Positions 1 to 6,764 of a stretch of 17,411 nucleotides of DNA are shown one piece after another. A program made the translations under genes and the position numbers. The stretch comes from Methanobacteriota archaeon. Its GTDB lineage: Archaea > Thermoplasmatota > Thermoplasmata > Methanomassiliicoccales > Methanomethylophilaceae. Every line of letters starts with the position of its first letter. Position 1 is the first letter of the stretch. The stretch is from the NCBI GenBank assembly GCA_012719315.1, contig JAAYAP010000008.1:1-17411 (forward strand). The letters run 5' to 3'. The notes under the pieces were generated by a model. That model had not been told where the DNA came from and searched no databases. It saw only the letters and a list, made by a program, of their open reading frames with translations.

Positions 1-1
1 C

Positions 2-484
2 ATGTTCGGCGGCGGCAACAGCGCCATCGAGATGGCGCTCATCGCCGACTCGGTCACCGACACCTCCATCGTCCACCGCAAGCCCGAGTTCAGGGCCGAC
101 GAGTTCAACGTCAAGAACCTGGACGAGAGCAACGTCAGGAAGATCATGGATTCCGGCGTCGTCTCCTTCAACGGCAAGGACTGCCTGGAGAGCGTCACGC
201 TCGTGCGTCAGGGGGCCGAGTTCACCGTCCCCGCCGACCTGGCCGTGATCAACATCGGCCTGAACGCCGACCTGAGCGATCTGAAACGGTGGAACATCGA
301 CCTCACCCCCGACGGCCTGGTCAAGGTCGATTTCGACATGTCCACCAACCGTCACGGCATCTACGCCTGCGGCGACGTCGTCGATTACGCCGGCAAGTAC
401 AAGCAGATCATCACGGCCTGCGGCGAGGCCGCCACGGCCGTGGCGATGGCGCACAAGTTCGTCAAGAAACCCTACTGGGCCTGA
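2..484 (+). CDS. Thioredoxin-reductase-like FAD/NAD(P)-dependent oxidoreductase, C-terminal part
   Basis: The gene is cut by the left edge; 160 residues remain and the reading frame is open to base 2. It opens with the dinucleotide-binding loop GGGNSAIEMAL, followed by IVHRKPEFRAD, which resembles the HRRxxFRA element that recognises the 2'-phosphate of NADPH in thioredoxin reductases. Near the C-terminus is GIYACGDVVDYAGKYKQI, the usual second FAD-binding segment (GD plus the K-Q-I/V-A stretch). In thioredoxin reductase the CxxC redox centre lies about 15 residues before the GGGN loop, so it would be just outside the window. I cannot tell a true thioredoxin reductase from a CxxC-less ferredoxin-NADP reductase of the same fold, or from an F420-using variant. 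A ferredoxin gene lies tail to tail with it 112 nt away. The family is near certain, the substrate is not. Confidence 0.88.
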   Translation: MFGGGNSAIEMALIADSVTDTSIVHRKPEFRADEFNVKNLDESNVRKIMDSGVVSFNGKDCLESVTLVRQGAEFTVPADLAVINIGLNADLSDLKRWNIDLTPDGLVKVDFDMSTNRHGIYACGDVVDYAGKYKQIITACGEAATAVAMAHKFVKKPYWA

Positions 485-545
485 CCGGCCCGTCTTCTCC
501 GTCCGTCCCTCGATCGCGTGGCGTGGTCCGAGGGTGATTGAATTT

Positions 546-576
546 AAAAAAGGGAAGAGCGGCAGAACCCTCTGCC
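546..576 (-). terminator. Hairpin plus T-run behind the ferredoxin gene
   Basis: Reading the minus strand after the ferredoxin stop, a 6-bp stem (GGCAGA/TCTGCC, 561-576, 4-nt loop) is followed nine bases later by a run of six T (complement of 546-551). Position and polarity fit termination of the ferredoxin transcript. The short pyrimidine-rich stretch at 492-510 may serve the convergent flavoprotein gene. Confidence 0.6.
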
Positions 577-596
577 TTGTTTCCGAACGGATCAGG

Positions 597-761
597 TCAC
601 TCGACGATCGCGCTTGTGGGGCACTCGTCGATGCAGGCGCCGCAGTCGACGCATTTGCTCTGATCGATGACCGCAACATCGTCCACGGTGATCGCGTCCT
701 CGGGGCAAACGTCCGCGCATGCTCCGCATGCGACACATTCTGCTTCAATTACTCTTACCAT
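597..761 (-). CDS. Small 2[4Fe-4S] ferredoxin
   Basis: This 54-residue protein carries two complete cluster-binding motifs: C9-x2-C12-x2-C15-x3-C19-P and C37-x2-C40-x2-C43-x3-C47-P. The length and the pseudo-twofold layout are those of clostridial-type low-potential dicluster ferredoxins, soluble one-electron carriers of the cytoplasm. The ATG at 759-761 is preceded by AGGTG (complement of 769-773) with a 7-nt spacer, and a hairpin plus T-run follows the stop. It sits alone between a thioredoxin-reductase-like gene (convergent) and an amidohydrolase gene (divergent). Its redox partner is not evident; the flavoprotein next door is a possible one. The protein is acidic, as expected for the family. 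The identification rests on all eight cysteines and is firm. Confidence 0.95.
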   Translation of the reverse strand: MVRVIEAECVACGACADVCPEDAITVDDVAVIDQSKCVDCGACIDECPTSAIVE

Positions 762-768
762 AGGGATA

Positions 769-807
769 CACCTAGTGCTGTCTTGTAAGAAAAAAATCCT
801 ATTAATA
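769..807 (-). promoter_or_regulatory. Ferredoxin promoter (TATA box) and ribosome binding site
   Basis: On the minus strand TATTAATA (800-807, itself palindromic) lies about 42 nt upstream of the ferredoxin ATG. A start about 26 nt downstream would give a leader of about 16 nt, just holding the AGGTG ribosome binding site (769-773). A seven-T run sits between them. Confidence 0.5.
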
Positions 808-837
808 GTTATTGGGAGGGATGTTTTACGAATCCCC

Positions 838-844
838 TATATAT
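838..844 (+). promoter_or_regulatory. TATA box of the amidohydrolase gene (leaderless)
   Basis: TATATAT is centred 24 nt before the ATG at 865 in an otherwise GC-rich setting. That spacing puts the transcript start at or next to the start codon, so the mRNA should be leaderless; no Shine-Dalgarno sequence precedes the ATG. This is the main argument for choosing 865 over upstream in-frame starts. Confidence 0.6.
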
Positions 845-864
845 CCTCCCGACCATCGCCATGC

Positions 865-1896
865 ATGGAGTATCTGGACGGGAGGGTGCTGGTCGGGGAC
901 GGGTTCATCGACGGCTACGTCGCCGTGGAGGACGGCACGATCGTCGAGGTCTCCGAAGGGAGGTGCCCCTGCGTCCCGGCGGCGAGGGGGATCGTCATAC
1001 CCCGTCCGGTCGATGCGCACACCCATTGCGCCGACGGGGCGGTCGAAGCCGTGCCCGGGATGGGCATCGAGGAGCTGGTGGCGCCGCCCGACGGCCTGAA
1101 GCACCGCTACCTCCGGGAGGCTCCGGAGAGCGAGCTGCGGGCATCGATCGCCGGTTTCGCCGAGCGCGCTTCGGCCTACGGCACCGGGCGCTTCATCGAT
1201 TTCAGGGAAGGCGGGGCCGGAGGCTGCCGGCTGCTCCGGGAGACCGTGCCCGATGCCGTCATCCTCGGACGGCCCGAGTCCCCCGAGTACGACCGGGCGG
1301 AGCTCGACGCCATCCTCAGCATCGCCGACGGCATCGGCCTGCCGAGCATCTCGGACATCGGGACGGGGTACGCCGAGGCGATCGCCGATCGGGTGCACGC
1401 CCGGGGCGGGATCCTCGCGCTCCATGCGAGCGAACGGGTGCGGGAGGACATCGACGCCATCCTCGCGTTGGAACCCGACTTCGTGGTCCACATGACGCAG
1501 GCGACCGCCGGCGATGTCGGCCGGTGCGCGGACGCCGGCGTCGGCATCGTCGTCTGCACCCGCTCCAACCTCTTCTTCGGCAACGTCCCGCCCATCGGCA
1601 TGATGATGCGCGAAGGCGCCGAATTGTCGATCGGGACCGACAACGCGATGCTCTGCGAACCCGACATGCGGGCCGAGGCGAGGGCCTTCGCCGAGACCGC
1701 CGCCCGGCAGGGGATCGCGTACGAGGAGGTATGGGGGCCCATGGTCCTGAACGGACGGAAGATAATATATAACCATAAATCACTGGAATTAGAGGCAGGC
1801 ATGGCAGCCGACCTGACGGTCCTGCCGTGCCGGGGCGGGTTCTCGGCCGAGAATGCGCTGAGGGATGCACGCCCCGTGCATGCATATCGGAGATGA
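865..1896 (+). CDS. Amidohydrolase-superfamily metal-dependent hydrolase/deaminase
   Basis: A 343-residue protein with the marks of a TIM-barrel amidohydrolase: metal ligands in DAHTH (H52, H54), the HxxE motif in LHASE (H187, E190), a further histidine in VVHMTQ (H209) and the barrel-end aspartate in GTDN (D259). HxH + HxxE + H + D is the pattern of the cytosine/guanine/S-adenosylhomocysteine deaminase and chlorohydrolase branch. At about 343 residues it is shorter than typical SsnA/TrzA proteins (about 400-440). An N-terminal beta segment and the C-terminal 'GMAADLTVL' strand form the usual composite beta-sandwich. An upstream start at 667 would run over the ferredoxin gene; ATG 865 fits the TATA spacing. 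The substrate is unknown. The gene leads into a USP gene with the stop (1894-1896) overlapping an upstream in-frame ATG of the next frame. Confidence 0.85.
   Translation: MEYLDGRVLVGDGFIDGYVAVEDGTIVEVSEGRCPCVPAARGIVIPRPVDAHTHCADGAVEAVPGMGIEELVAPPDGLKHRYLREAPESELRASIAGFAERASAYGTGRFIDFREGGAGGCRLLRETVPDAVILGRPESPEYDRAELDAILSIADGIGLPSISDIGTGYAEAIADRVHARGGILALHASERVREDIDAILALEPDFVVHMTQATAGDVGRCADAGVGIVVCTRSNLFFGNVPPIGMMMREGAELSIGTDNAMLCEPDMRAEARAFAETAARQGIAYEEVWGPMVLNGRKIIYNHKSLELEAGMAADLTVLPCRGGFSAENALRDARPVHAYRR
1764..1772 (+). promoter_or_regulatory. Possible internal promoter for the downstream USP gene
   Basis: AATATATAA lies inside the amidohydrolase coding region in a sudden AT-rich patch, encoded by codons such as ATA ATA TAT that are rare in the surrounding gene. 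It would start transcription near 1795, about 115 nt before the first USP gene. It may simply be coding sequence. Confidence 0.3.
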
Positions 1897-1910
1897 ACGG
1901 TGAGACGCAG

Positions 1911-2360
1911 ATGGGCTTCAAGAAGATACTAATCCCCGCAGACGGGAGTGAATTCACCAAGAAGGCGGTGGAACAGGGAATAAGGATCGCCAAACTCGGC
2001 GACGGGGCCATCACGGCCATCCACATCCTGGACCAGGCCGTCTATGCCAGCATGCCCATGGACTCATCCGTGGTCGATCTGTACGAGACCATGCGGGCCG
2101 AGGGCAGGGCCGCATTGGATTACGTCAGGGGACGGTGCGAGGCCGAGGGGGTCGAGGCGGTCACCGAGCTCATCGAGGGCTCACCGGCCAAGGTCATCAT
2201 CAAAATGTCGGCCGAGCACGACCTCGTGGTCATGGGCACGCTCAGCAAGCGCGGCATGACGAAGATCCTCCTGGGCAGCGTCGCCGAGAAGGTGCTCGAG
2301 AAAGCCGAATGCCCGGTGATGGTCGTCAACGCCTCGGCATTGGAAAGAGAGGGTTGCTAA
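1911..2360 (+). CDS. Universal stress protein (UspA family)
   Basis: A 149-residue single-domain USP. It begins with the beta1 signature KKILIPADGSEFTKKAV and ends with the nucleotide-loop region VVMGTLSKRGMTKILLGSVA and the last strand CPVMVV. The classical ATP motif is G-x2-G-x9-G-S/T; here the second glycine is serine (G-T-L-S-x9-G-S), so ATP binding is likely but not assured. USPs are small cytoplasmic dimers that bind ATP or AMP and act in stress or growth-arrest survival. ATG 1911 is preferred because GGTGA (1899-1903) precedes it by 7 nt; an upstream ATG at 1893 overlaps the amidohydrolase stop but has no good ribosome binding site. A second USP gene follows after 50 nt. Confidence 0.9.
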   Translation: MGFKKILIPADGSEFTKKAVEQGIRIAKLGDGAITAIHILDQAVYASMPMDSSVVDLYETMRAEGRAALDYVRGRCEAEGVEAVTELIEGSPAKVIIKMSAEHDLVVMGTLSKRGMTKILLGSVAEKVLEKAECPVMVVNASALEREGC

Positions 2361-2403
2361 TATTATTATAAGGAGACGGGATTAGGGCGGGATAGACGAG
2401 GTG
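2361..2403 (+). promoter_or_regulatory. Promoter and ribosome binding site before the second USP gene
   Basis: TATTATTATA (2361-2370) starts right after the first USP stop. A transcript start near 2393 would leave a short leader carrying GAGGTG (2398-2403), 7 nt before the ATG at 2411. This would let the usp2-CBS-glyS part be expressed apart from the amidohydrolase. Confidence 0.5.
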
Positions 2404-2410
2404 TGATCGG

Positions 2411-2779
2411 ATGGGTTGTTTCCAGAGGATACTTTTGCCTGTAGATGCGGACGGTTACCCGGAGGAGGCTGTGCGGGAGGCGATATCGCTGGCCGCCCTC
2501 TCCGACGGGAGGATCACCGCGCTCTGCGTCGCCGCCGGCGACGGTCCCGAGGCCGCCGAGGCGGTCGGCAGGGTCGTCGAGGCCGGCACCGAGGCCGGTA
2601 TCGACGTGGAACCCCTGATCGAGAAGGGGAATCCCTCCGAGATCATACTCGAACGATCCCGCGACCACGATGTCGTCGTGATGGGCTCCGGCAGGAAGAG
2701 GCTGCTGTCCGGGAGCACGGCCAAGACGGTCGTCAAATCCGCCTATTGCCCGGTCATCGTCGTCCGGCCACGGAGGTAA
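2411..2779 (+). CDS. Small universal stress protein with a shortened nucleotide loop
   Basis: 122 residues, shorter than the usual 140-150 for UspA proteins. The start RILLPVDADGYPEEAVREA and the end VVVMGSGRKRLLSGSTAKTV with CPVIVVRPRR identify the family. Against the family pattern G-x2-G-x9-G-S, the loop between the first glycine (MGS) and the final GS is about three residues short, and the middle of the protein lacks the extra helix seen in its upstream neighbour. Nucleotide binding is therefore uncertain. The gene has its own TATA box and a GAGGTG ribosome binding site. Its last two codons plus stop (CGG AGG TAA) contain the GGAGGT ribosome binding site of the next gene, so the two are translationally close-coupled. 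Confidence 0.88.
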   Translation: MGCFQRILLPVDADGYPEEAVREAISLAALSDGRITALCVAAGDGPEAAEAVGRVVEAGTEAGIDVEPLIEKGNPSEIILERSRDHDVVVMGSGRKRLLSGSTAKTVVKSAYCPVIVVRPRR

Positions 2780-2783
2780 TCAT

Positions 2784-3626
2784 ATGAGAACTGTAGCGGA
2801 CATCATGACCGCGGCGCCGATTGTGGTCGAGGTCCCCGGCAGCCGCAATGACGCGATCAACATAATGGTGAGGAACAAGCTCACCGGGCTGCCTGTCATC
2901 CGCTCGTCGGACGGGAGTCTGATGGGCATCGTCTCCAGACGGGACATCTTCAGGAATTTCGAGGAGGACCAGCTCTCCCTGATCATGAAGAAGAACTGCA
3001 TCACCATCGGCCCCGACGCGAGCCTGGCCGAGGCGGCGGCGGTCTTCTCGGAGAAACGCATCCACAGGCTGCCGGTCGTCGAGGAGGGCCGGCTGGTCGG
3101 CATCATCACGCCCACCGACCTGCTCAAGGAGGTCAAGGAGATGAAGACCGCGATGACCGCCGAGGCCGTTATCAGGACCACCTGCGTCACCGCCTATGTG
3201 GACGAGCCGCTCACCTACACGATCGCCGCGATGCGCGTCAGCGACGTCTCGGCGGTGCCCGTGCTCGACGGATTCGGCAAGCTGGTCGGCATACTCACCG
3301 ACCGCGACCTCTTCAGCGATCAGATCAAGGACAGGGAGGCGATGTCGAAGCTCGGCATCGAGGACTCCGAACTGGCCGGGTACCGGAACGTGCTGCCGCT
3401 CTTCTACGCGGCCACCGACAGGTACCTCGCCGACGACAAGCGGGTCAGAGACTACATGGTCCCCGATCCGATCACCGTCTTCAAGAAGATAACACTCAGC
3501 GATGTCGCCAGGATCATGCTCCAGAACGATTTCGGCCAGGTGCCCGTGCACGGCACCAAGGACGACCTCGTCGGCATGATCTACGATGTGGACGTGCTCT
3601 GCGCTCTGACAGGGAATGCCGAATGA
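2784..3626 (+). CDS. Tetra-CBS-domain protein
   Basis: 280 residues made almost wholly of four CBS domains at about 5-57, 65-116, 125-178 and 222-275; the last two are separated by a helical insert of about 40 residues. The ribose/phosphate-binding signature G-h-x-T/S-x-x-D is present in the first three (GIVSRRD 48-54, GIITPTD 106-112, GILTDRD 169-175) and altered in the fourth (GMIYDVD 264-270). CBS pairs (Bateman modules) bind AMP, ATP, SAM or related ligands, as in the AMPK gamma subunit. No effector domain is fused, so the protein probably acts on a partner. ATG 2784 follows GGAGGT (2772-2777) by 6 nt, inside the end of the USP gene. Its TGA overlaps the ATG of glyS (ATGA), which implies translational coupling with glycyl-tRNA synthetase. 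Confidence 0.93.
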   Translation: MRTVADIMTAAPIVVEVPGSRNDAINIMVRNKLTGLPVIRSSDGSLMGIVSRRDIFRNFEEDQLSLIMKKNCITIGPDASLAEAAAVFSEKRIHRLPVVEEGRLVGIITPTDLLKEVKEMKTAMTAEAVIRTTCVTAYVDEPLTYTIAAMRVSDVSAVPVLDGFGKLVGILTDRDLFSDQIKDREAMSKLGIEDSELAGYRNVLPLFYAATDRYLADDKRVRDYMVPDPITVFKKITLSDVARIMLQNDFGQVPVHGTKDDLVGMIYDVDVLCALTGNAE

Positions 3627-5338
3627 CGCAGCAGAGCACCGACGCGGGTGACCTCATGTCCCTCTGCAGACGCAGAGGTTTCGTCTGGCCTTCATTCGAG
3701 CTCTACGGCGGCGTCGCCGGCATGTTCGACTACGGCCCCACCGGGTTCAGCCTCAGGAACAACATCGTCGACATCTGGAGGGACATCTACAAGCGCGGCG
3801 AGGGCTTCGTCGAGATCGACTCGGAGACCGTCAACCCCCAGGAGGTCTTCAGGGCCTCCGGGCATGTCGACCAGTTCTCCGACCTCATGACCTACTGCTC
3901 CGTCTGCAGGAGCCCCTTCCGGGCCGACCATCTGGTCAAGGACATCTTCGAGAACCCCGATGTCCTCTCGCCCCGCGAGCTGGACGTGGCGTTCGCCGCC
4001 AACGGCATCGGCTGCCCCGAATGCGGCGGGGCGCTCGGACCGGTCGAGGAGTTCAACCTGATGTTCAGGACCACGATCGGACCCGGCTCCTCGCGCGTCG
4101 GCTACCTCCGGCCGGAGACCGCGCAGGGGATCTTCGTCAACTACCTCAACCTCTACAGGTACAACCGCGACAAGCTCCCGCTCGGCGTCATCCAGACCGG
4201 CCGGGGCTACAGGAACGAGATCGCCCCGCGACAGGGCATGATCCGGATGCGGGAGTTCAACATGATGGAGGTCGAGCTCTTCGTCGACCCCGACGACAAG
4301 GATTGGATCAGGTACCCCGAGGTCAAGGACCGGACGCTCACGCTCGTGCCCAACGACACCGGCGAGCCCGTGGTCATGACCCTGGACGAGGCGGTCGGCA
4401 AGGGCATCATCGCCAACCGGGTGCTGGCGTACTTCATCCATGTCACCCGCGAGCTGCTGGTCCGCCTGGGCGTCGACCCCGACAGACTGCGGTTCAGGCA
4501 GCATCTCGAGGACGAGATGGCGCATTACGCCGCCGACTGCTGGGACGCCGAGGCGCTGCTGTCCTACGGATGGACGGAGATCACCGGCATCGCCGACAGG
4601 GGCTGCTGGGACCTCTCGCGCCACGCCGAGTTCTCCGGCACCGACCTGACCCATTTCAAGATGTACGACACGCCGCGCGAGACCGAGGTCGAGCGCATCA
4701 AAGCGAAACGCAGGGAGCTGGGGCCGCGGTTCAAGGCCGACGCCGGCAGGATCGCGTCGCTCATCGAGGCGATGACGCCCGCCGACATCGTCGGCGGCCG
4801 GCTGGTCCTGGATCCCGACGGCGAGGCGCTGGAGGTCGGCGACGACCTCTTCGAGGTGGTCACCGTCAGGGAGAAGGTCTCCGGCGAGCGGGTCGTGCCC
4901 CACGTGATCGAGCCCTCCTACGGGTTGGACCGCATCTTCTACACCGTGCTCGAGCACGCCTACGAGTACGACGCGGCCAAGGACTACGCCGTCCTCCGGC
5001 TGAAGCCCGAGGTGGCCCCGGTCAAGGTGGGCGTCTTCCCGCTGATGGAGAAGGACGGCCTGGACGAGGTCGCGCGGGAGATCCACCGGAGCATCCACAG
5101 CCATCGCGTCGAGGCGTACTACGACGGATCGGGCACCATCGGCCGCCGGTACGCGCGCATGGACGAGATCGGCACCCCCTGGTGCATCACCGTGGACTAC
5201 GAGGCGCTCGAGGGCGAGCACAAAGGCACGGTCACCATCCGCGACCGCGACACCAGCCTCCAGAAGCGGATCCCCATCGGGGATTGCGGCAGGATCGTCG
5301 GCGAACTCCTGGAGGGGAAGCCCTTCGACGCCTTGTGA
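3623..5338 (+). CDS. glyS: Glycyl-tRNA synthetase, archaeal/eukaryotic alpha2 type
   Basis: 571 residues, the normal size for archaeal GlyRS. This class II enzyme charges tRNA-Gly with glycine using ATP. Visible landmarks: the N-terminal RRRGFVWPSFELYGGVAGMF segment; zinc-ribbon-like cysteines C92/C95 and C131/C134; motif 2 as GRGYRNEIAPRQGMIRMREF (about 193-212); the RPETAQGIF glycine-site segment (163-171); motif 3 GLDRIF (434-439); and a C-terminal anticodon-binding domain (about 470-571) with DGSGTIGRRYARMDEIGTP. The start ATG overlaps the stop of the upstream CBS gene (ATGA). The cognate tRNA-Gly(GCC) gene lies about 7 kb downstream. The downstream intergenic region holds pyrimidine-rich runs that could end this transcript. 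Identification is secure. Confidence 0.98.
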   Translation: MTQQSTDAGDLMSLCRRRGFVWPSFELYGGVAGMFDYGPTGFSLRNNIVDIWRDIYKRGEGFVEIDSETVNPQEVFRASGHVDQFSDLMTYCSVCRSPFRADHLVKDIFENPDVLSPRELDVAFAANGIGCPECGGALGPVEEFNLMFRTTIGPGSSRVGYLRPETAQGIFVNYLNLYRYNRDKLPLGVIQTGRGYRNEIAPRQGMIRMREFNMMEVELFVDPDDKDWIRYPEVKDRTLTLVPNDTGEPVVMTLDEAVGKGIIANRVLAYFIHVTRELLVRLGVDPDRLRFRQHLEDEMAHYAADCWDAEALLSYGWTEITGIADRGCWDLSRHAEFSGTDLTHFKMYDTPRETEVERIKAKRRELGPRFKADAGRIASLIEAMTPADIVGGRLVLDPDGEALEVGDDLFEVVTVREKVSGERVVPHVIEPSYGLDRIFYTVLEHAYEYDAAKDYAVLRLKPEVAPVKVGVFPLMEKDGLDEVAREIHRSIHSHRVEAYYDGSGTIGRRYARMDEIGTPWCITVDYEALEGEHKGTVTIRDRDTSLQKRIPIGDCGRIVGELLEGKPFDAL

Positions 5339-5341
5339 CGA

Positions 5342-5412
5342 TTATATAATACCTTTCAGAGAAACCCGTTCCCCAAACCCCTTTTCCCCGTTCTCCGCCG
5401 CGGTTCCGGCGG
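5342..5412 (+). terminator. Probable terminator region after glyS
   Basis: After the glyS stop comes an AT-rich patch (ATTATATAATACC), then pyrimidine-rich runs (CCCCTTTTCCCC around 5379-5389) and a 6-bp hairpin CCGCCG/CGGCGG (5395-5412). No long T-run follows the hairpin, so the pyrimidine tracts are the more likely termination signal. Weak call. Confidence 0.35.
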
Positions 5413-5455
5413 TCCGACGCCCGATTCCCGCGGATGCCAGGCATACGGACCAACA

Positions 5456-5492
5456 TTTATATCTCCCGCACATCGATGTTATCGGCGAGGTG
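5456..5492 (+). promoter_or_regulatory. Promoter and ribosome binding site of the CBS-HPF gene
   Basis: TTTATAT (5456-5462) is a good archaeal TATA box. A start about 26 nt later (near 5486) gives a very short leader that begins about at GAGGTG (5487-5492), 6 nt before the TTG start at 5499. The ribosome binding site decides the TTG start: no in-frame ATG or GTG is better placed. Confidence 0.6.
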
Positions 5493-5498
5493 TAATTT

Positions 5499-6674
5499 TT
5501 GGGAATCAAAGACCTTGAAGATTTGAACAAGCTCTCGATGCTCAGATCCCAGATCGACGGAATCTCCGTCGAGGAGATCCTGATCGCCGACTTTCCGACC
5601 GTCGGATCCGAGGACAGGGTCGCGGACGCGCTCTCCAAGATGCGCCGCACCGGGTTCCAGGAGTTGCCCGTCGTGGACGACGGAGTCTATGCCGGCATGA
5701 TCAGCTTCGGTTCGATTCTGAAAAAGAAGAACCTCGTCATGGACTCGAAGATCAAGAACATGATGCGCGTGCTGCCGACGGTGACGGCCGAAACCGGCCT
5801 CACCAAGATCGCCGAGCACATGATCTCCACCAACAGCAGGCAGCTGGCGGTGCTGAACGGCAAGAAGGTCGTCGGCCTGGTCTCGAGGACGGGGCTGACC
5901 GAGGTCGCCGCCCGCATCAAGGCGCTGAAGGAGATCAAGGTCTGGGAGATCATGACCACCCCGGTGGAATCGCTGAAGGTCGACGCCATGCTGCAGAGCG
6001 CCCTGGAGATCATGGGCAGGCTGGACATCAAGACCGTCCCGATCATGGACCACGCCGACCGGCTGGTCGGCATCGTGGGGATGAGCGAGATCATCGACAG
6101 CTTCTGGAGGGACGACGTCAAGACCCTCGGGGACATGGACAAGAGCAACAAGACCCAGGTGACGGTGGAGTCCGTCTGCAAGACGGCCGTCCACACCATC
6201 GATTGGGATGACGACATCGGCGCCGCGGCCGCGCTGATGAGGGATGAGCACATCTCCACGCTGCCGGTCATGGACGACGGCGATGTCATCGGCATCCTGA
6301 CCGAGTACGACGTCATCGGCCTGATCTCGGCCTGCCGGGACAGGGAGACGGTGTTCGTCCAGATCAGCGGCCTCGAGGAGGACGACAAGATCCACATGGA
6401 CGCCATGTACGCCGACATCGAGGACGAGATGCGGAAGATCTCCAAGATCTACAAGCCCGAATCGCTGAACATCCATGTCACCAGGTACAACGAGGACGGC
6501 GACCGGAAGAAGTACAGCCTCTCGGCGAAGCTGTTCGTCGACGGCATGACCGTGAACGCCAAGGTCGTCGATTGGGACCTGGTCAAGGCCAACAACGACG
6601 TGGTCAAGCGCATCGGGTCGCACGTGACCGGGATCAAGGACACACGGGTCCGCTTCAGGCAACGGAAGCGCTGA
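5499..6674 (+). CDS. Four CBS domains fused to an HPF/RaiA-like (S30AE) domain
   Basis: 391 residues starting at TTG. Four CBS domains occupy about 25-78, 85-140, 148-202 and 225-278. Only the fourth keeps the full nucleotide signature (GILTEYD, 265-271); the others end GMISFGS, GLVSRTG and GIVGMSE, without the aspartate. Residues 284-385 are not CBS: the order is strand (VFVQISG), long helix (MDAMYADIEDEMRKISKIY), strand (SLNIHVTRY), two strands (KYSLSAKLFV, MTVNAKVVDW) and helix (DLVKANNDVVKRIGSHV). That is the beta-alpha-beta-beta-beta-alpha order of hibernation-promoting factor/RaiA, with matching hallmarks (the 'VQISG' opening and the helix after a D-x-x-x-A-x-x pattern). HPF-type proteins sit in the small-subunit decoding groove and silence ribosomes. 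The domain call comes from pattern comparison by eye, so CBS is sure and HPF likely. The gene lies between glyS and valS. Confidence 0.85.
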   Translation: MGIKDLEDLNKLSMLRSQIDGISVEEILIADFPTVGSEDRVADALSKMRRTGFQELPVVDDGVYAGMISFGSILKKKNLVMDSKIKNMMRVLPTVTAETGLTKIAEHMISTNSRQLAVLNGKKVVGLVSRTGLTEVAARIKALKEIKVWEIMTTPVESLKVDAMLQSALEIMGRLDIKTVPIMDHADRLVGIVGMSEIIDSFWRDDVKTLGDMDKSNKTQVTVESVCKTAVHTIDWDDDIGAAAALMRDEHISTLPVMDDGDVIGILTEYDVIGLISACRDRETVFVQISGLEEDDKIHMDAMYADIEDEMRKISKIYKPESLNIHVTRYNEDGDRKKYSLSAKLFVDGMTVNAKVVDWDLVKANNDVVKRIGSHVTGIKDTRVRFRQRKR

Positions 6675-6696
6675 ACGCCGGGGCGGGAGCTCCGGA

Positions 6697-6744
6697 CCCC
6701 TTCGCGGAGGCGCATACGGCGGTCCGCGAGGGGAACATTTTTTT
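6697..6744 (+). terminator. Hairpin plus T7 after the CBS-HPF gene
   Basis: An 11-bp stem with one bulged T (arms 6697-6708 and 6723-6733, 14-nt loop) is followed by AACA and seven T (6738-6744). It lies 23 nt after the upstream stop, and looks like a bacterial intrinsic terminator. The T-run also overlaps the TATA element of the next gene. Confidence 0.7.
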
Positions 6745-6746
6745 AT
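6738..6746 (+). promoter_or_regulatory. TATA element of valS (leaderless)
   Basis: TTTTTTTAT is centred 23 nt before ATG 6765, the same spacing as at the amidohydrolase and carrier genes, and no ribosome binding site precedes the ATG. A leaderless valS transcript is likely. A second in-frame ATG lies at 6774. Confidence 0.5.
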
Positions 6747-6764
6747 CCCCTTATTATCCCACAT

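Noticed and set aside
667..864. Upstream extension of the amidohydrolase to an ATG at 667
   Set aside because: It would overlap the ferredoxin gene and the promoter region; the added residues do not resemble the family, and TATA spacing supports 865.
3692..5221. 509-codon open frame on the minus strand opposite glyS
   Set aside because: It mirrors the codon bias of the real GC-rich gene; its translation is low-complexity (V, D, L, G rich) and has no motif, promoter or ribosome binding site.
5342..5350. ATTATATAAT after glyS as an independent promoter
   Set aside because: No gene or ORF starts at a suitable distance on either strand; the better TATA box for the next gene is at 5456.
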